Source: Acidobacteriaceae bacterium | GTDB taxonomy: Bacteria > Acidobacteriota > Terriglobia > Terriglobales > Acidobacteriaceae | Length of the DNA stretch: 64,000 nucleotides | Assembly: GCA_003156805.1 (NCBI GenBank) | Contig: PMHV01000025.1 | Span: 7,924 to 71,923 of the forward strand | Reading direction: 5' to 3' | Part shown: one piece after another, positions 1-7,385 of the stretch | Layout of the letters: each line of letters opens with the position of its first letter | Numbering within the stretch: position 1 is the stretch's first letter | The notes under the pieces: model-generated | Told to the model about the DNA's origin: nothing | Database searches by the model: none | The model's input: the letters and a program-made list of their open reading frames with translations, nothing else | Made by a program: the position numbers and the translations under genes

Positions 1-1431
1 CTGATTCTGGTGGAGCAGCCCGCAACTCCGGTGGTCGCCAACCCCAACGACCCCAACACCGACCCCAACACCGAAATCCAGGAACAGATGGACCGGATCG
101 AGCAGCAGATCCTGAGCCGGAGCCGCCTGCTGCGAGTTATCGACCAGATGGGGCTTTATCCCAAGGACCGCAAGCGCATGGCGGACGACGATCTGGTCGA
201 CAAGATGCGCAAGGACATCGATATCGAGCCGGTACGCAGCGAGAACCGCAGGGTTTCCGCCTTCAATATCTACTACACCAGCCTCGACCCCAAGACCGCG
301 CAACTGGCCACCGCCGAATTGGCCAACCTTTTCATCGCCCAGGATCAGGAGGACCGGCAGGCCCGGATGGGCAATGCCAACAAATTCCTGAACGACCAGC
401 TCGACCGTTCCCGCCGGAAACTGGCGGTGCAGGAAGGGCGAGTGCGGGATTTCAAGGCCCAGCACAGCGGGGAGTTGCCCGCCCAAACGCAAAGCAATCT
501 GACGATTCTGACCGGATTGCAGACCCAGATGCAGGCGCAAGAAGATTCGCTGAACCGGGCTAAACAGCAGAACACGTATCTCGAATCTCTGCTCGGCGAG
601 TACCGCACCCTGGGCCCGGTCACAAAAAACGGCGACGGGGGCACAGACCCGCTCTCCGCCATCGACAAGGAACTCGACCGGCTCAACGCGCAACTGGCCG
701 ATTTGAGATCGCGCTATACGGAGAAGCATCCCGACGTGCGCAAGACCAAAGAAGCGATCGCCAACGCCGAGAGGACGCGGGCGGGGATCGTGGCGGAAAT
801 GAACAATGCCGCTTCTGCCCCTCCCGCCGCAGGATCGAACGATCCGAAGAGCGCGACCCAACGCGACCTCGAGAGCCAGTTGAAGGCGAATCGCGGCGAG
901 ATCGTCAATCGTCAGGCTGAAGTCAAGAACCTGCTGGGCCAGATCGCCGACTATCAGAATCGGCTGAACCGGACTCCGGTGATGGAGCAACAGTTCGCCG
1001 ACCTCTCGCGCGATTACGATCAGTCGAAGGCCGATTACGATTCCCTGCTGGCGAAAAAGAGCCAATCGCAGATGGCGACGGATCTGGAAAAAACTCAGAG
1101 TGGCGAAAACTTCCAAGTACTGGATCCGCCGAGCCTTCCCACCAAGCCCTACAAACCCAAGCGTCTGCCGCTGTCTGCGCTGGGTCTGCTGGTCGGCCTG
1201 GTCGTAGGCAGCGCTGCGGCCTTCGGGCAGGAGAAGCTGAGCGGCCGGCTCTACAGCGAACGCGAGATTAAGAAGATAATGCCCTTCGAGGTCATCGTCG
1301 AAATTCCTCCCATCGAAACTCCCGGGGAGCAGCAGTTGCGGCAACGCGGCAACTGGATGGCGGCGGCGGCGGCAGTTGCCGTCGCGAGCCTGGTTCTGGC
1401 AGGATCGGCAATCACATATCTCTACGGATAA
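1..1431 (+). CDS. Wzz/GNVR-type polysaccharide chain-length determinant (5' partial)
   Basis: The frame is open from the first base, so the N-terminus with its first membrane helix lies outside the window. The visible part has a long charged periplasmic coiled-coil region (about residues 30-370 of the fragment), then the GNVR-like segment with a Pro-rich stretch (DPPSLPTKPYKPKRLP), a membrane helix (LPLSALGLLVGLVVGSAAAF) and a final hydrophobic C-terminal helix. Wzz/GNVR proteins set polymer length and work with a BY-type tyrosine kinase, which is encoded two genes downstream. A perfect 12-nt tandem duplication (49-60 and 61-72) encodes a DPNT repeat. The family call is firm; the exact subtype (XrtA-associated or general EPS) is inferred from the ExeA-like ATPase that follows. 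Confidence 0.85.
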   Translation: MILVEQPATPVVANPNDPNTDPNTEIQEQMDRIEQQILSRSRLLRVIDQMGLYPKDRKRMADDDLVDKMRKDIDIEPVRSENRRVSAFNIYYTSLDPKTAQLATAELANLFIAQDQEDRQARMGNANKFLNDQLDRSRRKLAVQEGRVRDFKAQHSGELPAQTQSNLTILTGLQTQMQAQEDSLNRAKQQNTYLESLLGEYRTLGPVTKNGDGGTDPLSAIDKELDRLNAQLADLRSRYTEKHPDVRKTKEAIANAERTRAGIVAEMNNAASAPPAAGSNDPKSATQRDLESQLKANRGEIVNRQAEVKNLLGQIADYQNRLNRTPVMEQQFADLSRDYDQSKADYDSLLAKKSQSQMATDLEKTQSGENFQVLDPPSLPTKPYKPKRLPLSALGLLVGLVVGSAAAFGQEKLSGRLYSEREIKKIMPFEVIVEIPPIETPGEQQLRQRGNWMAAAAAVAVASLVLAGSAITYLYG

Positions 1432-1438
1432 AAACATC

Positions 1439-2416
1439 GTGTACAAATCTTTCTACAAATTGCGTCTGAACCCCTTCGAGATCACGCCGGACCCGTCGTT
1501 TATGTTTCCCACGACCCGGCACAACGAAGCTCTGGCTGCGCTCTACTACGGAGTAACCTCGCGCAAGGGAATGGTGGTGCTGACCGGCGAGGTGGGCACC
1601 GGCAAAACCCTGCTGCTGCGGGCCGTGCTGCAGTTTCTGGGGCGCTGCGACGTGGAGTTCGCCTTTGTGTTCAACCCCAGCCTCTCGCCCCTGGAATTCA
1701 TGCGCTACATTGCCGGCGATTTCCGGCTGCCGTTCGAAGACAAGAGCAAGGATCAGCTGATCCAAAGCTTGAACACGTTCCTGCTCGCCCGGCACAAGAA
1801 GAATCAGACCACGCTGCTGGTGGTGGACGAAGCGCACCATCTCTCGGCGGAAGTGCTGGAGGAGGTGCGGCTTCTGACCAATCTGGAAACGTCCCAGCAA
1901 AAGCTGCTGCAGATCATTCTGGTCGGCCAGCCGGAGCTGGACGAAATGCTCGACTCCCACGAACTGCGGCAGCTCAAGCAACGCATCGCACTGCGCTGCC
2001 ATCTGGATCCGCTCTCCTTCGAAGAGACGGAAAAATATATTGAGCGCCGGCTGCAGGTGGCGGGAGCGCCGGCCAAGGCCGAGATGTTCTCCGCAGCGGC
2101 GGTCAGCCGCGTATTTCGCCATTCCCAGGGCATTCCGCGGCTGATCAACACGGTGTGCGAAAATGCGCTGCTTTCCGGCTACGCCAAGCGTGCCAAAACC
2201 ATCACCCCGGAGATCGTCGACGAGGTTGCCGCGGACATGCGTCTGGGCGTGGTTTCCGACGGTTCCAAGAAAAACAGCGCCGCCAAAGAGCACGACCTGA
2301 ACGACCTTCTGCGCGCGATGCGGACGCTGCTTGAATTGCACGAGCGCACGCAGGAGGAAAACCCGAAGGAACCCAGTCTCTTGCAAAGGTTATCGGAACA
2401 TGAGCCATATATTTGA
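1439..2416 (+). CDS. ExeA/XrtA-system-associated AAA ATPase
   Basis: AAA-type ATPase of the ExeA/GspA-like family found beside chain-length determinants in exosortase-type EPS loci. The GTG at 1439 is chosen because it lies 7 bp after the Wzz stop and gives the usual N-terminus (VYKSFYKLRLNPFEITPDPSF); longer starts lie inside the upstream gene. Walker A is GEVGTGKT at residues 50-57 and Walker B is LLVVDEAHHL around D130-E131. The C-terminus overlaps the next gene by 17 bp, so the two are translationally coupled. Its likely role is energising or regulating polymer export or assembly; the exact role of this subfamily is not settled. No exosortase or PEP-CTERM protein is visible in the window. 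Confidence 0.85.
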   Translation: MYKSFYKLRLNPFEITPDPSFMFPTTRHNEALAALYYGVTSRKGMVVLTGEVGTGKTLLLRAVLQFLGRCDVEFAFVFNPSLSPLEFMRYIAGDFRLPFEDKSKDQLIQSLNTFLLARHKKNQTTLLVVDEAHHLSAEVLEEVRLLTNLETSQQKLLQIILVGQPELDEMLDSHELRQLKQRIALRCHLDPLSFEETEKYIERRLQVAGAPAKAEMFSAAAVSRVFRHSQGIPRLINTVCENALLSGYAKRAKTITPEIVDEVAADMRLGVVSDGSKKNSAAKEHDLNDLLRAMRTLLELHERTQEENPKEPSLLQRLSEHEPYI

Positions 2417-3317
2417 AGCGTTGTTGCGGGCAGAAGCGGAGCGGTCGGGCGAGGATTCGCCGCGCCCGGCGGAGTCCTTGGCCGACTTGTTGCAAACCCA
2501 GGAGCTCGAGGGCGGACTGGCGCAGCCGGCACCGGATGGCAACCCGGAGCAAGAAGCAGTCACCGGAGCGGAAGCCTTGGCCGCAGCCAAGGTGCTGTTT
2601 CCCAACCTGGCGGCAAACTCGCGCCTGGTTTGCCTGAACGACCAGCGCAGCCTCGGCGCCGAAAAATTCCGAGTCCTAGGTCTGCGCCTGAGAAACCTTC
2701 GGGAAAAACGCAAGCTGAAGCGGGTGGTGGTGACCAGCACCATTCCCGAAGAAGGCAAAAGCTTGATCGCCGCCAATCTAGCGCTGAATCAGGCGCGCAG
2801 CCGGGTACTGAAAACGCTCTTGATCGACGGCGACCTCCGCCGTCCGACGCTGGCCCGGCTCTTCGGGCTGAGCGCGTCCCTGCCCGGACTCACCGAGTGT
2901 TTGCGGGGAGAGCGCACACTGGCCGAGATAGTTTACAGACTCGACGGTTCGCGGCTCTGGTTCCTGCCCGCGGGATTGCCGCCGGAAAATCCGCTGGAGC
3001 TGATGCAATCAGGCCGGCTGGCGGAGTTGCTCGAAGGCCTGGGAGGTTTTTTTGACTGGGTAATCATCGATTCTCCTCCAGTCATGCCCCTGGCCGACAC
3101 CCCTTTCTGGATGAAGCTCTGCGACGGAGTGCTCATGGTGGCACGCGAGGGCGTGACCGAAAGAAAACCGCTCAAGCGCGTTCTGGACCTGCTCGATCCC
3201 TCCCTGCTGTTGGGAGTGGTCGTCAATAGCTGCAGCAGCAGCGATCACAAAAGTTATTACCAGCGTTACAGTCCGGTTTCAGGCTCTAAAGGCGAAGTCC
3301 CCTCCCCCATCGAATAG
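2400..3317 (+). CDS. CpsD/CapB-type bacterial tyrosine kinase (polysaccharide co-polymerase partner)
   Basis: Cytoplasmic BY-kinase of 305 aa. The ATG at 2400 gives MSHIFEALLRAEAERS, the normal N-terminus for this family. Walker A is TIPEEGKSL (K120), Walker A' is LLIDGDLRRP (D143, D145) and Walker B is VIIDSPPV (D224). Near the C-terminus there is a small tyrosine cluster (SYYQRYSPV), the place where BY-kinases autophosphorylate. It lacks its own periplasmic domain, so it is the stand-alone cytoplasmic half that pairs with the Wzz protein at 1-1431. Control of polymerisation and chain length by phosphorylation cycling is known for the family; the partner is inferred from gene order. Confidence 0.9.
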   Translation: MSHIFEALLRAEAERSGEDSPRPAESLADLLQTQELEGGLAQPAPDGNPEQEAVTGAEALAAAKVLFPNLAANSRLVCLNDQRSLGAEKFRVLGLRLRNLREKRKLKRVVVTSTIPEEGKSLIAANLALNQARSRVLKTLLIDGDLRRPTLARLFGLSASLPGLTECLRGERTLAEIVYRLDGSRLWFLPAGLPPENPLELMQSGRLAELLEGLGGFFDWVIIDSPPVMPLADTPFWMKLCDGVLMVAREGVTERKPLKRVLDLLDPSLLLGVVVNSCSSSDHKSYYQRYSPVSGSKGEVPSPIE

Positions 3318-3318
3318 C

Positions 3319-3358
3319 GAAGATCTCATAACAACTGAAGATCTCATAAACGAAGATC
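3319..3358 (+). repeat. Short direct repeat, gaagatctcata x2 plus partial third copy
   Basis: Two perfect 12-nt copies (3319-3330 and 3337-3348, period 18) and a 7-nt third copy (3352-3358) directly follow the kinase stop codon. They lie in the 156-nt gap before the sugar transferase. Function is unknown; it looks like a local duplication. Confidence 0.8.
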
Positions 3359-3473
3359 GTAAAAACCAAATCCCTGTTCCCCCACTGGGTAGAAACGCTG
3401 CCGGCCTGGCCTACTTTGCCGGCAGGTCTGCGCCCTCTGTAAATCTGGCTGGCGCAGCGAGGAGAAGCAACCC

Positions 3474-4616
3474 GTGGCAACACGCACCACAAGTCCCAAC
3501 TCCAGCTTCGTCAACTCCCCGCCATCGTCGCCTTCCGCCTCTGGCCCGGTATTGGGCGAGGAGGCATTTCAGCGGATACTGTCGCTGGAGCGCAAGCGCA
3601 GCGAGCGCTCGCAGCGTCCGTTTGTGCTTCTGCTCATTGACGCCGCCGCCACTCCGCCCAACAGCAGCCGCGCCCGCATCCTGCAAAGCATTGTTTCCGC
3701 CCTGCAGGGAGCAACCCGGGAGACCGACGTCACGGGATGGTATACGACCGGCCTTGTGGTAGGCGTCATCTTTACGGAAATCCTGGTGGGCAACGAACTG
3801 GTCATCAACACGATTCTGCAGCGCATCAGCGCGGCTCTGGGCGAGCGCCTGAGCCCGGAACAGTTCGGCCAGCTCAAATTCTCCTTTCACACCTTCCCCG
3901 ACAACTGGGATCCCTACGACTCCGACCGTCCCAGCGATCCCACGCTTTACCCGGATCTGGAAAAGCGCGAGTTGAGCCACCGCGTCCGCCTCACCCTGAA
4001 GCGTGCGATCGATATCCTGGGAAGCTCGCTTCTGCTGGCCCTGTTGTCGCCGCTGCTGCTGTTCATCGCGGCAGCGATCAGGCTGACTTCCAAAGGAGGG
4101 GTGCTGTTCCAGCAGAAGCGCATTGGGCAGCACGGAACGCCGTTCACTTTCCTCAAGTTCCGTTCCATGTACGTGAATAATGACGCCAGCGAGCACAAAG
4201 AGTATGTCCGCCAGCTGATTGCCGGCCAGGCGGAAAAACATCCCGGCAACGGCGCGGGAGTCTTCAAGCTGACCAACGACCCGCGAATCACTCCGGTGGG
4301 CAGATTCCTGCGGCGCTCCAGTCTCGACGAATTGCCGCAGTTGATCAACGTGCTGCGCGGCGAGATGTCCTTGGTGGGGCCGCGGCCGCCCGTACCCTAT
4401 GAAGTGGAAGCCTACTCCACCTGGCACCGCCGCCGTCTGCTCGAAGCTAAGCCGGGAATCACCGGCCTGTGGCAGGTGCACGGCCGCAGCCGGGTGGAGT
4501 TTGACGAGATGGTCCGCCTGGATCTGCGCTATGCGCGCAATTGTTCTCCTTGGCTCGATGTGAAGATTCTCTTGCAGACTCCCAAGGCTGTGATTGGCGG
4601 AGACGGCGCCTGTTAG
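3474..4616 (+). CDS. Initiating polyprenyl-phosphate sugar-1-phosphate transferase with GGDEF-like N-terminal domain
   Basis: Starts EPS repeat-unit assembly by moving a sugar-1-phosphate from a nucleotide sugar to undecaprenyl phosphate at the inner membrane. The GTG at 3474 has a good ribosome site (ggagaag, 3461-3467). The bacterial sugar transferase domain runs from about residue 176: KRAIDILGSS, membrane helix, KRIGQHG, FKFRSM, LRRSSLDELPQLINVLRGEMSLVGPRPP and ITGLWQVHGRS. Instead of the usual multi-helix membrane N-terminus, residues 26-130 form a soluble domain. This resembles a degenerate GGDEF domain: RETDVTGWYTTG (82-93) sits where R.sDxxgRyGGDEF would be, but the GGDEF residues are gone. 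It might bind a nucleotide or only be structural. Confidence 0.9.
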   Translation: MATRTTSPNSSFVNSPPSSPSASGPVLGEEAFQRILSLERKRSERSQRPFVLLLIDAAATPPNSSRARILQSIVSALQGATRETDVTGWYTTGLVVGVIFTEILVGNELVINTILQRISAALGERLSPEQFGQLKFSFHTFPDNWDPYDSDRPSDPTLYPDLEKRELSHRVRLTLKRAIDILGSSLLLALLSPLLLFIAAAIRLTSKGGVLFQQKRIGQHGTPFTFLKFRSMYVNNDASEHKEYVRQLIAGQAEKHPGNGAGVFKLTNDPRITPVGRFLRRSSLDELPQLINVLRGEMSLVGPRPPVPYEVEAYSTWHRRRLLEAKPGITGLWQVHGRSRVEFDEMVRLDLRYARNCSPWLDVKILLQTPKAVIGGDGAC

Positions 4617-4685
4617 CGCCGCTCCCAGCCACGTTCCCCGACAGCGTTCCCCCGATTCATTCATGGTGGTTGTAGCCCGCGAGAA

Positions 4686-4711
4686 GGCTTTCCCGGCGAG
4701 ACCGGAAAGCC
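4686..4711 (+). promoter_or_regulatory. Strong hairpin just upstream of the oxidoreductase start
   Basis: The arms ggctttcc (4686-4693) and ggaaagcc (4704-4711) are perfectly complementary, and the stem can extend inward by two G-C pairs with one bulged C. It lies in the 120-nt gap after the sugar transferase, 25 bp before the ATG at 4737. No U-tract follows, so it is a processing, attenuation or stabilising hairpin rather than a canonical terminator. Confidence 0.55.
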
Positions 4712-4736
4712 ATCTCAGCATTTAAGGTAAGTTTTT

Positions 4737-5738
4737 ATGCTTAAGTTTGGCGTGATCGGTTACGGCTACTGGGGCCCGAACATTGTGCGCAACCTGCGCA
4801 GCCTGGACGGCTGCCAGGTGGTGGGAATCTGCGATCAGAATCCGTCCGCGCGCAAGCGGATCGAGGCGGCGCATCTCGGAATCCCGGTGTATTCCGACTA
4901 CAAGGAACTGGTCAGCGCGCCCGACGTCGACGTGGTGGCGGTCATCACCCCGGTGTGGACGCACTTCGACCTGGCCAAGGCCGCGCTCGAAAACGGCAAG
5001 CACGTTTTCGTGGAAAAACCTTTCACCAGCAATGTGGCCCAAGCCGAGCAACTCATCAACCTGGCGGAGCAGAAAGACCTGCAGCTCATGGTGGACCACA
5101 CGTTCCTGTTTACCGGAGCCGTGCGCAAGATCCGGCAATTGCTGAATGAGGGAACGCTGGGCAAACTCTACTACTACGATTCGACCCGGGTAAATCTGGG
5201 ACTGTTTCAGCACGACTGCAACGTGATCTGGGACCTGGCTCCGCATGATCTTTCGATCATGAATCACCTTCTGGAAAAAGATGCCGAGGCCATCGTGGCC
5301 ACCGGGCAGAACCACCTCAACGGACACGAGGACATCGCCTTCATCACCGCCTACTTCCCTGACAACATGATTGCGCACATCAACGTCAACTGGCTCTCGC
5401 CGGTAAAGGTGCGAACCACCCTGATCGGCGGCGAGAAGAAAATGCTGGTGTGGAACGACCTCGAAGCCGATGAGAAGCTGAAGATCTACGACAAGGGTGT
5501 GGACGTAAAAAACCAGGAAGGCCTCTATAACCTGCTGGTGAGTTACCGCTCGGGCGACATGTGGTCGCCGCAAGTCGAACAGGTCGAAGGCCTGCGCCTG
5601 GAGCTCGAATACTTTGCCGAGTGCATCAATAAAAAACAGACTCCGTTCAACGACGGCCATGCCGGACTGAAAGTCGTCCGCATGCTCGAAGCCGCCAACG
5701 AATCGCTGGCCAAGCGCGGGGCGCTGGTCTACGTCTAG
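4737..5738 (+). CDS. Gfo/Idh/MocA-family sugar 3-dehydrogenase (WlbA/WbpB-like)
   Basis: NAD-dependent oxidoreductase of 333 aa with a Rossmann motif GYGYWG (residues 8-13) and the family's catalytic EKPF (E93-K94-P95). The later DLAPHDLSIMNHLL region matches WlbA/WbpB-type enzymes that oxidise C3 of UDP-GlcNAc or UDP-GlcNAcA. The matching N-acetyltransferase (9335) and aminotransferase (9859) lie downstream and would complete a 3-acetamido sugar. They are separated from it by a hydroxylase and an NRPS didomain. An AAGGTAAG ribosome site precedes the ATG. The family is certain; the C3 position is inferred from the operon. Confidence 0.85.
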   Translation: MLKFGVIGYGYWGPNIVRNLRSLDGCQVVGICDQNPSARKRIEAAHLGIPVYSDYKELVSAPDVDVVAVITPVWTHFDLAKAALENGKHVFVEKPFTSNVAQAEQLINLAEQKDLQLMVDHTFLFTGAVRKIRQLLNEGTLGKLYYYDSTRVNLGLFQHDCNVIWDLAPHDLSIMNHLLEKDAEAIVATGQNHLNGHEDIAFITAYFPDNMIAHINVNWLSPVKVRTTLIGGEKKMLVWNDLEADEKLKIYDKGVDVKNQEGLYNLLVSYRSGDMWSPQVEQVEGLRLELEYFAECINKKQTPFNDGHAGLKVVRMLEAANESLAKRGALVYV

Positions 5739-5776
5739 TCCCGGTCTTCCACGATCCGTTCTTCGACATCCTGGAT

Positions 5777-7360
5777 ATGGCTGAGCAATTCTATCTGCTG
5801 CCGAACGTGGTCGTGGAACCGCTGGTGCACCACTGGTATGCCTGGTCTCATTTGATTCCTCCCGCCACGGCGGCGCGCAATGAAACCGAGCGCCACCTGC
5901 GCATCATGGATTCCTTCCTGAAGTCGCCGGAAGCCCATGCGGCGGCGGTGAAGAACCCCAAGCTGCTGGGAGGGCCGTTCATGGATCTGCCCGGCGATCA
6001 TGTGGAGCGGGTCAGGCAACTGGCCGAAGAAACCCGCACCAGTCCTCTGGCGGAGTTGTCGCGGGCTTTGTGCGAATTGGACGGCATGCTGCGGGTCAAT
6101 GCCGAGGGATACTCCCTTGAGCCGCTATACGCCATGGTGCCCGGGCCGCTGCAGGGATACGTCGAACTGGTCTATGACCTGCACAACCATCCTTCGTTCC
6201 GGTTGTTCGAGCCGCTGCTTTACAAGAGCCGCTTCTACGATCCCCGGCGGCAGAGCATCATGCTCTCGCTGATTACAGGAGACGATCGGCCGTTTGTGCT
6301 GAGCACGCCCCGCTTTCAGGAGAAAGACAACGTCCACCTCGAAGTTCCGTTTGCGAGCGAGCAACTGGACTTCCTGTTCGGGTTGAAGGAAACACCGGCG
6401 ACGTTCCCGACCATCAAAGAGCGTCTCGGTTTCGGCGATGAGCACGATCAGGTGTTCCGCACATTCCTGAGCCGCGAGCCGGGCAGAAAATATCAGCCCT
6501 ACTCCGGCAAGGGAGCGCGCTGGAGATATTTCGGACATGCCTGCATTCTGGTCGAGGCCGGCGGGGCCAGCATCCTCACCGATCCGGTGCTCAGCTACAC
6601 TTACGAGAACAACATCTCGCGCTACACCTACGACGATCTGCCCGAGGTGATCGATTGCGTCTTCATCACCCACAATCACCAGGATCACCTGCTGTTTGAG
6701 ACTCTGCTGCAATTGCGTTCGAGAATTCGCACCATCGTGGTTCCGAAGAATGCCGCGGGGTCGCTGCAGGATCCCTCCATGAAACTGATCCTGAAGCAGT
6801 GCGGCTTCAAGAATGTGGTCGAGATGGAGGAGATGGAAGAGGCCGATTTCGGGCCGCTGCATCTGACCACGATTCCCTTCCTCGGCGAGCATGGCGATCT
6901 CGATATCCGCACCAAGCTGGCCTATGTGGTGCGGGTGAATGGACATTCTCTATTGTTCGCGGCGGATTCCTGCAACATCAGCCCCGCGACCTACCGCCAC
7001 GTGCACGCCGAAATCGGCGACGTGGACGTGGTGTTTCTGGGAATGGAATGCGCCGGCGCACCCATGTCCTGGCTGTACGGGCCGCTGCTGCCGGAAAAAA
7101 TCGAGCGCGCGCAGGACCAGTCGCGGCGGCTGGCTGGGTCGAACTGCGAGCGCGGCAACAACATCGTGGAACAGTTCCACTGCAAGGAACTTTACGTTTA
7201 CGCCATGGGCCAGGAACCCTGGCTGAACTATGTGATGAGCGTGAAATACACGCCCGAATCGCACCCCATCGTGCAGTCGGACCAGTTGATGGAAGCCTGC
7301 AGGCGGCAAGGCATTGTGGCCGAGCGGCTGTTCGGCGAAAAAGAAATCTTGCTGCCTTAA
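5777..7360 (+). CDS. CmlA-like diiron beta-hydroxylase (metallo-beta-lactamase fold) acting on carrier-bound aminoacyl
   Basis: A 527-aa protein, close to the size of CmlA (about 530 aa), the diiron oxygenase that beta-hydroxylates an amino acid while it is tethered to an NRPS carrier in chloramphenicol synthesis. An N-terminal half with no simple hydrolase match (about 1-230) precedes an MBL-fold half. The metal motif is H299-N-H301-Q-D303-H304, followed by E371, D397 and H468. As I recall it, CmlA uses H305/H307/D309/H310, E377, D403 and H468. The Glu in place of the usual MBL His, and the constant offset of six through D397, favour an oxygenase over a hydrolase. The next gene is an A-T didomain, the expected partner type. 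The start follows the previous stop by 38 bp and has a weak ribosome site. A plain MBL hydrolase cannot be excluded. Confidence 0.75.
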   Translation: MAEQFYLLPNVVVEPLVHHWYAWSHLIPPATAARNETERHLRIMDSFLKSPEAHAAAVKNPKLLGGPFMDLPGDHVERVRQLAEETRTSPLAELSRALCELDGMLRVNAEGYSLEPLYAMVPGPLQGYVELVYDLHNHPSFRLFEPLLYKSRFYDPRRQSIMLSLITGDDRPFVLSTPRFQEKDNVHLEVPFASEQLDFLFGLKETPATFPTIKERLGFGDEHDQVFRTFLSREPGRKYQPYSGKGARWRYFGHACILVEAGGASILTDPVLSYTYENNISRYTYDDLPEVIDCVFITHNHQDHLLFETLLQLRSRIRTIVVPKNAAGSLQDPSMKLILKQCGFKNVVEMEEMEEADFGPLHLTTIPFLGEHGDLDIRTKLAYVVRVNGHSLLFAADSCNISPATYRHVHAEIGDVDVVFLGMECAGAPMSWLYGPLLPEKIERAQDQSRRLAGSNCERGNNIVEQFHCKELYVYAMGQEPWLNYVMSVKYTPESHPIVQSDQLMEACRRQGIVAERLFGEKEILLP

Positions 7361-7385
7361 GAACCGTTCGCACCCGCAATTCCGT

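Noticed and set aside
1412-2386. 324-aa minus-strand frame opposite the ExeA-like ATPase
   Set aside because: Shadow frame of a GC-rich gene; the plus strand has Walker motifs and no ribosome site or motif supports the minus frame.
3411-4721. 436-aa minus-strand frame opposite the sugar transferase
   Set aside because: Low-complexity, His/Gln/Arg-rich translation typical of antisense to GC-rich coding DNA; the sense gene is well recognised.
5777-7360. Ordinary metallo-beta-lactamase hydrolase
   Set aside because: The length, the large N-terminal domain, the Glu at 371 and the A-T neighbour fit CmlA better, though this stays open until a structure check.
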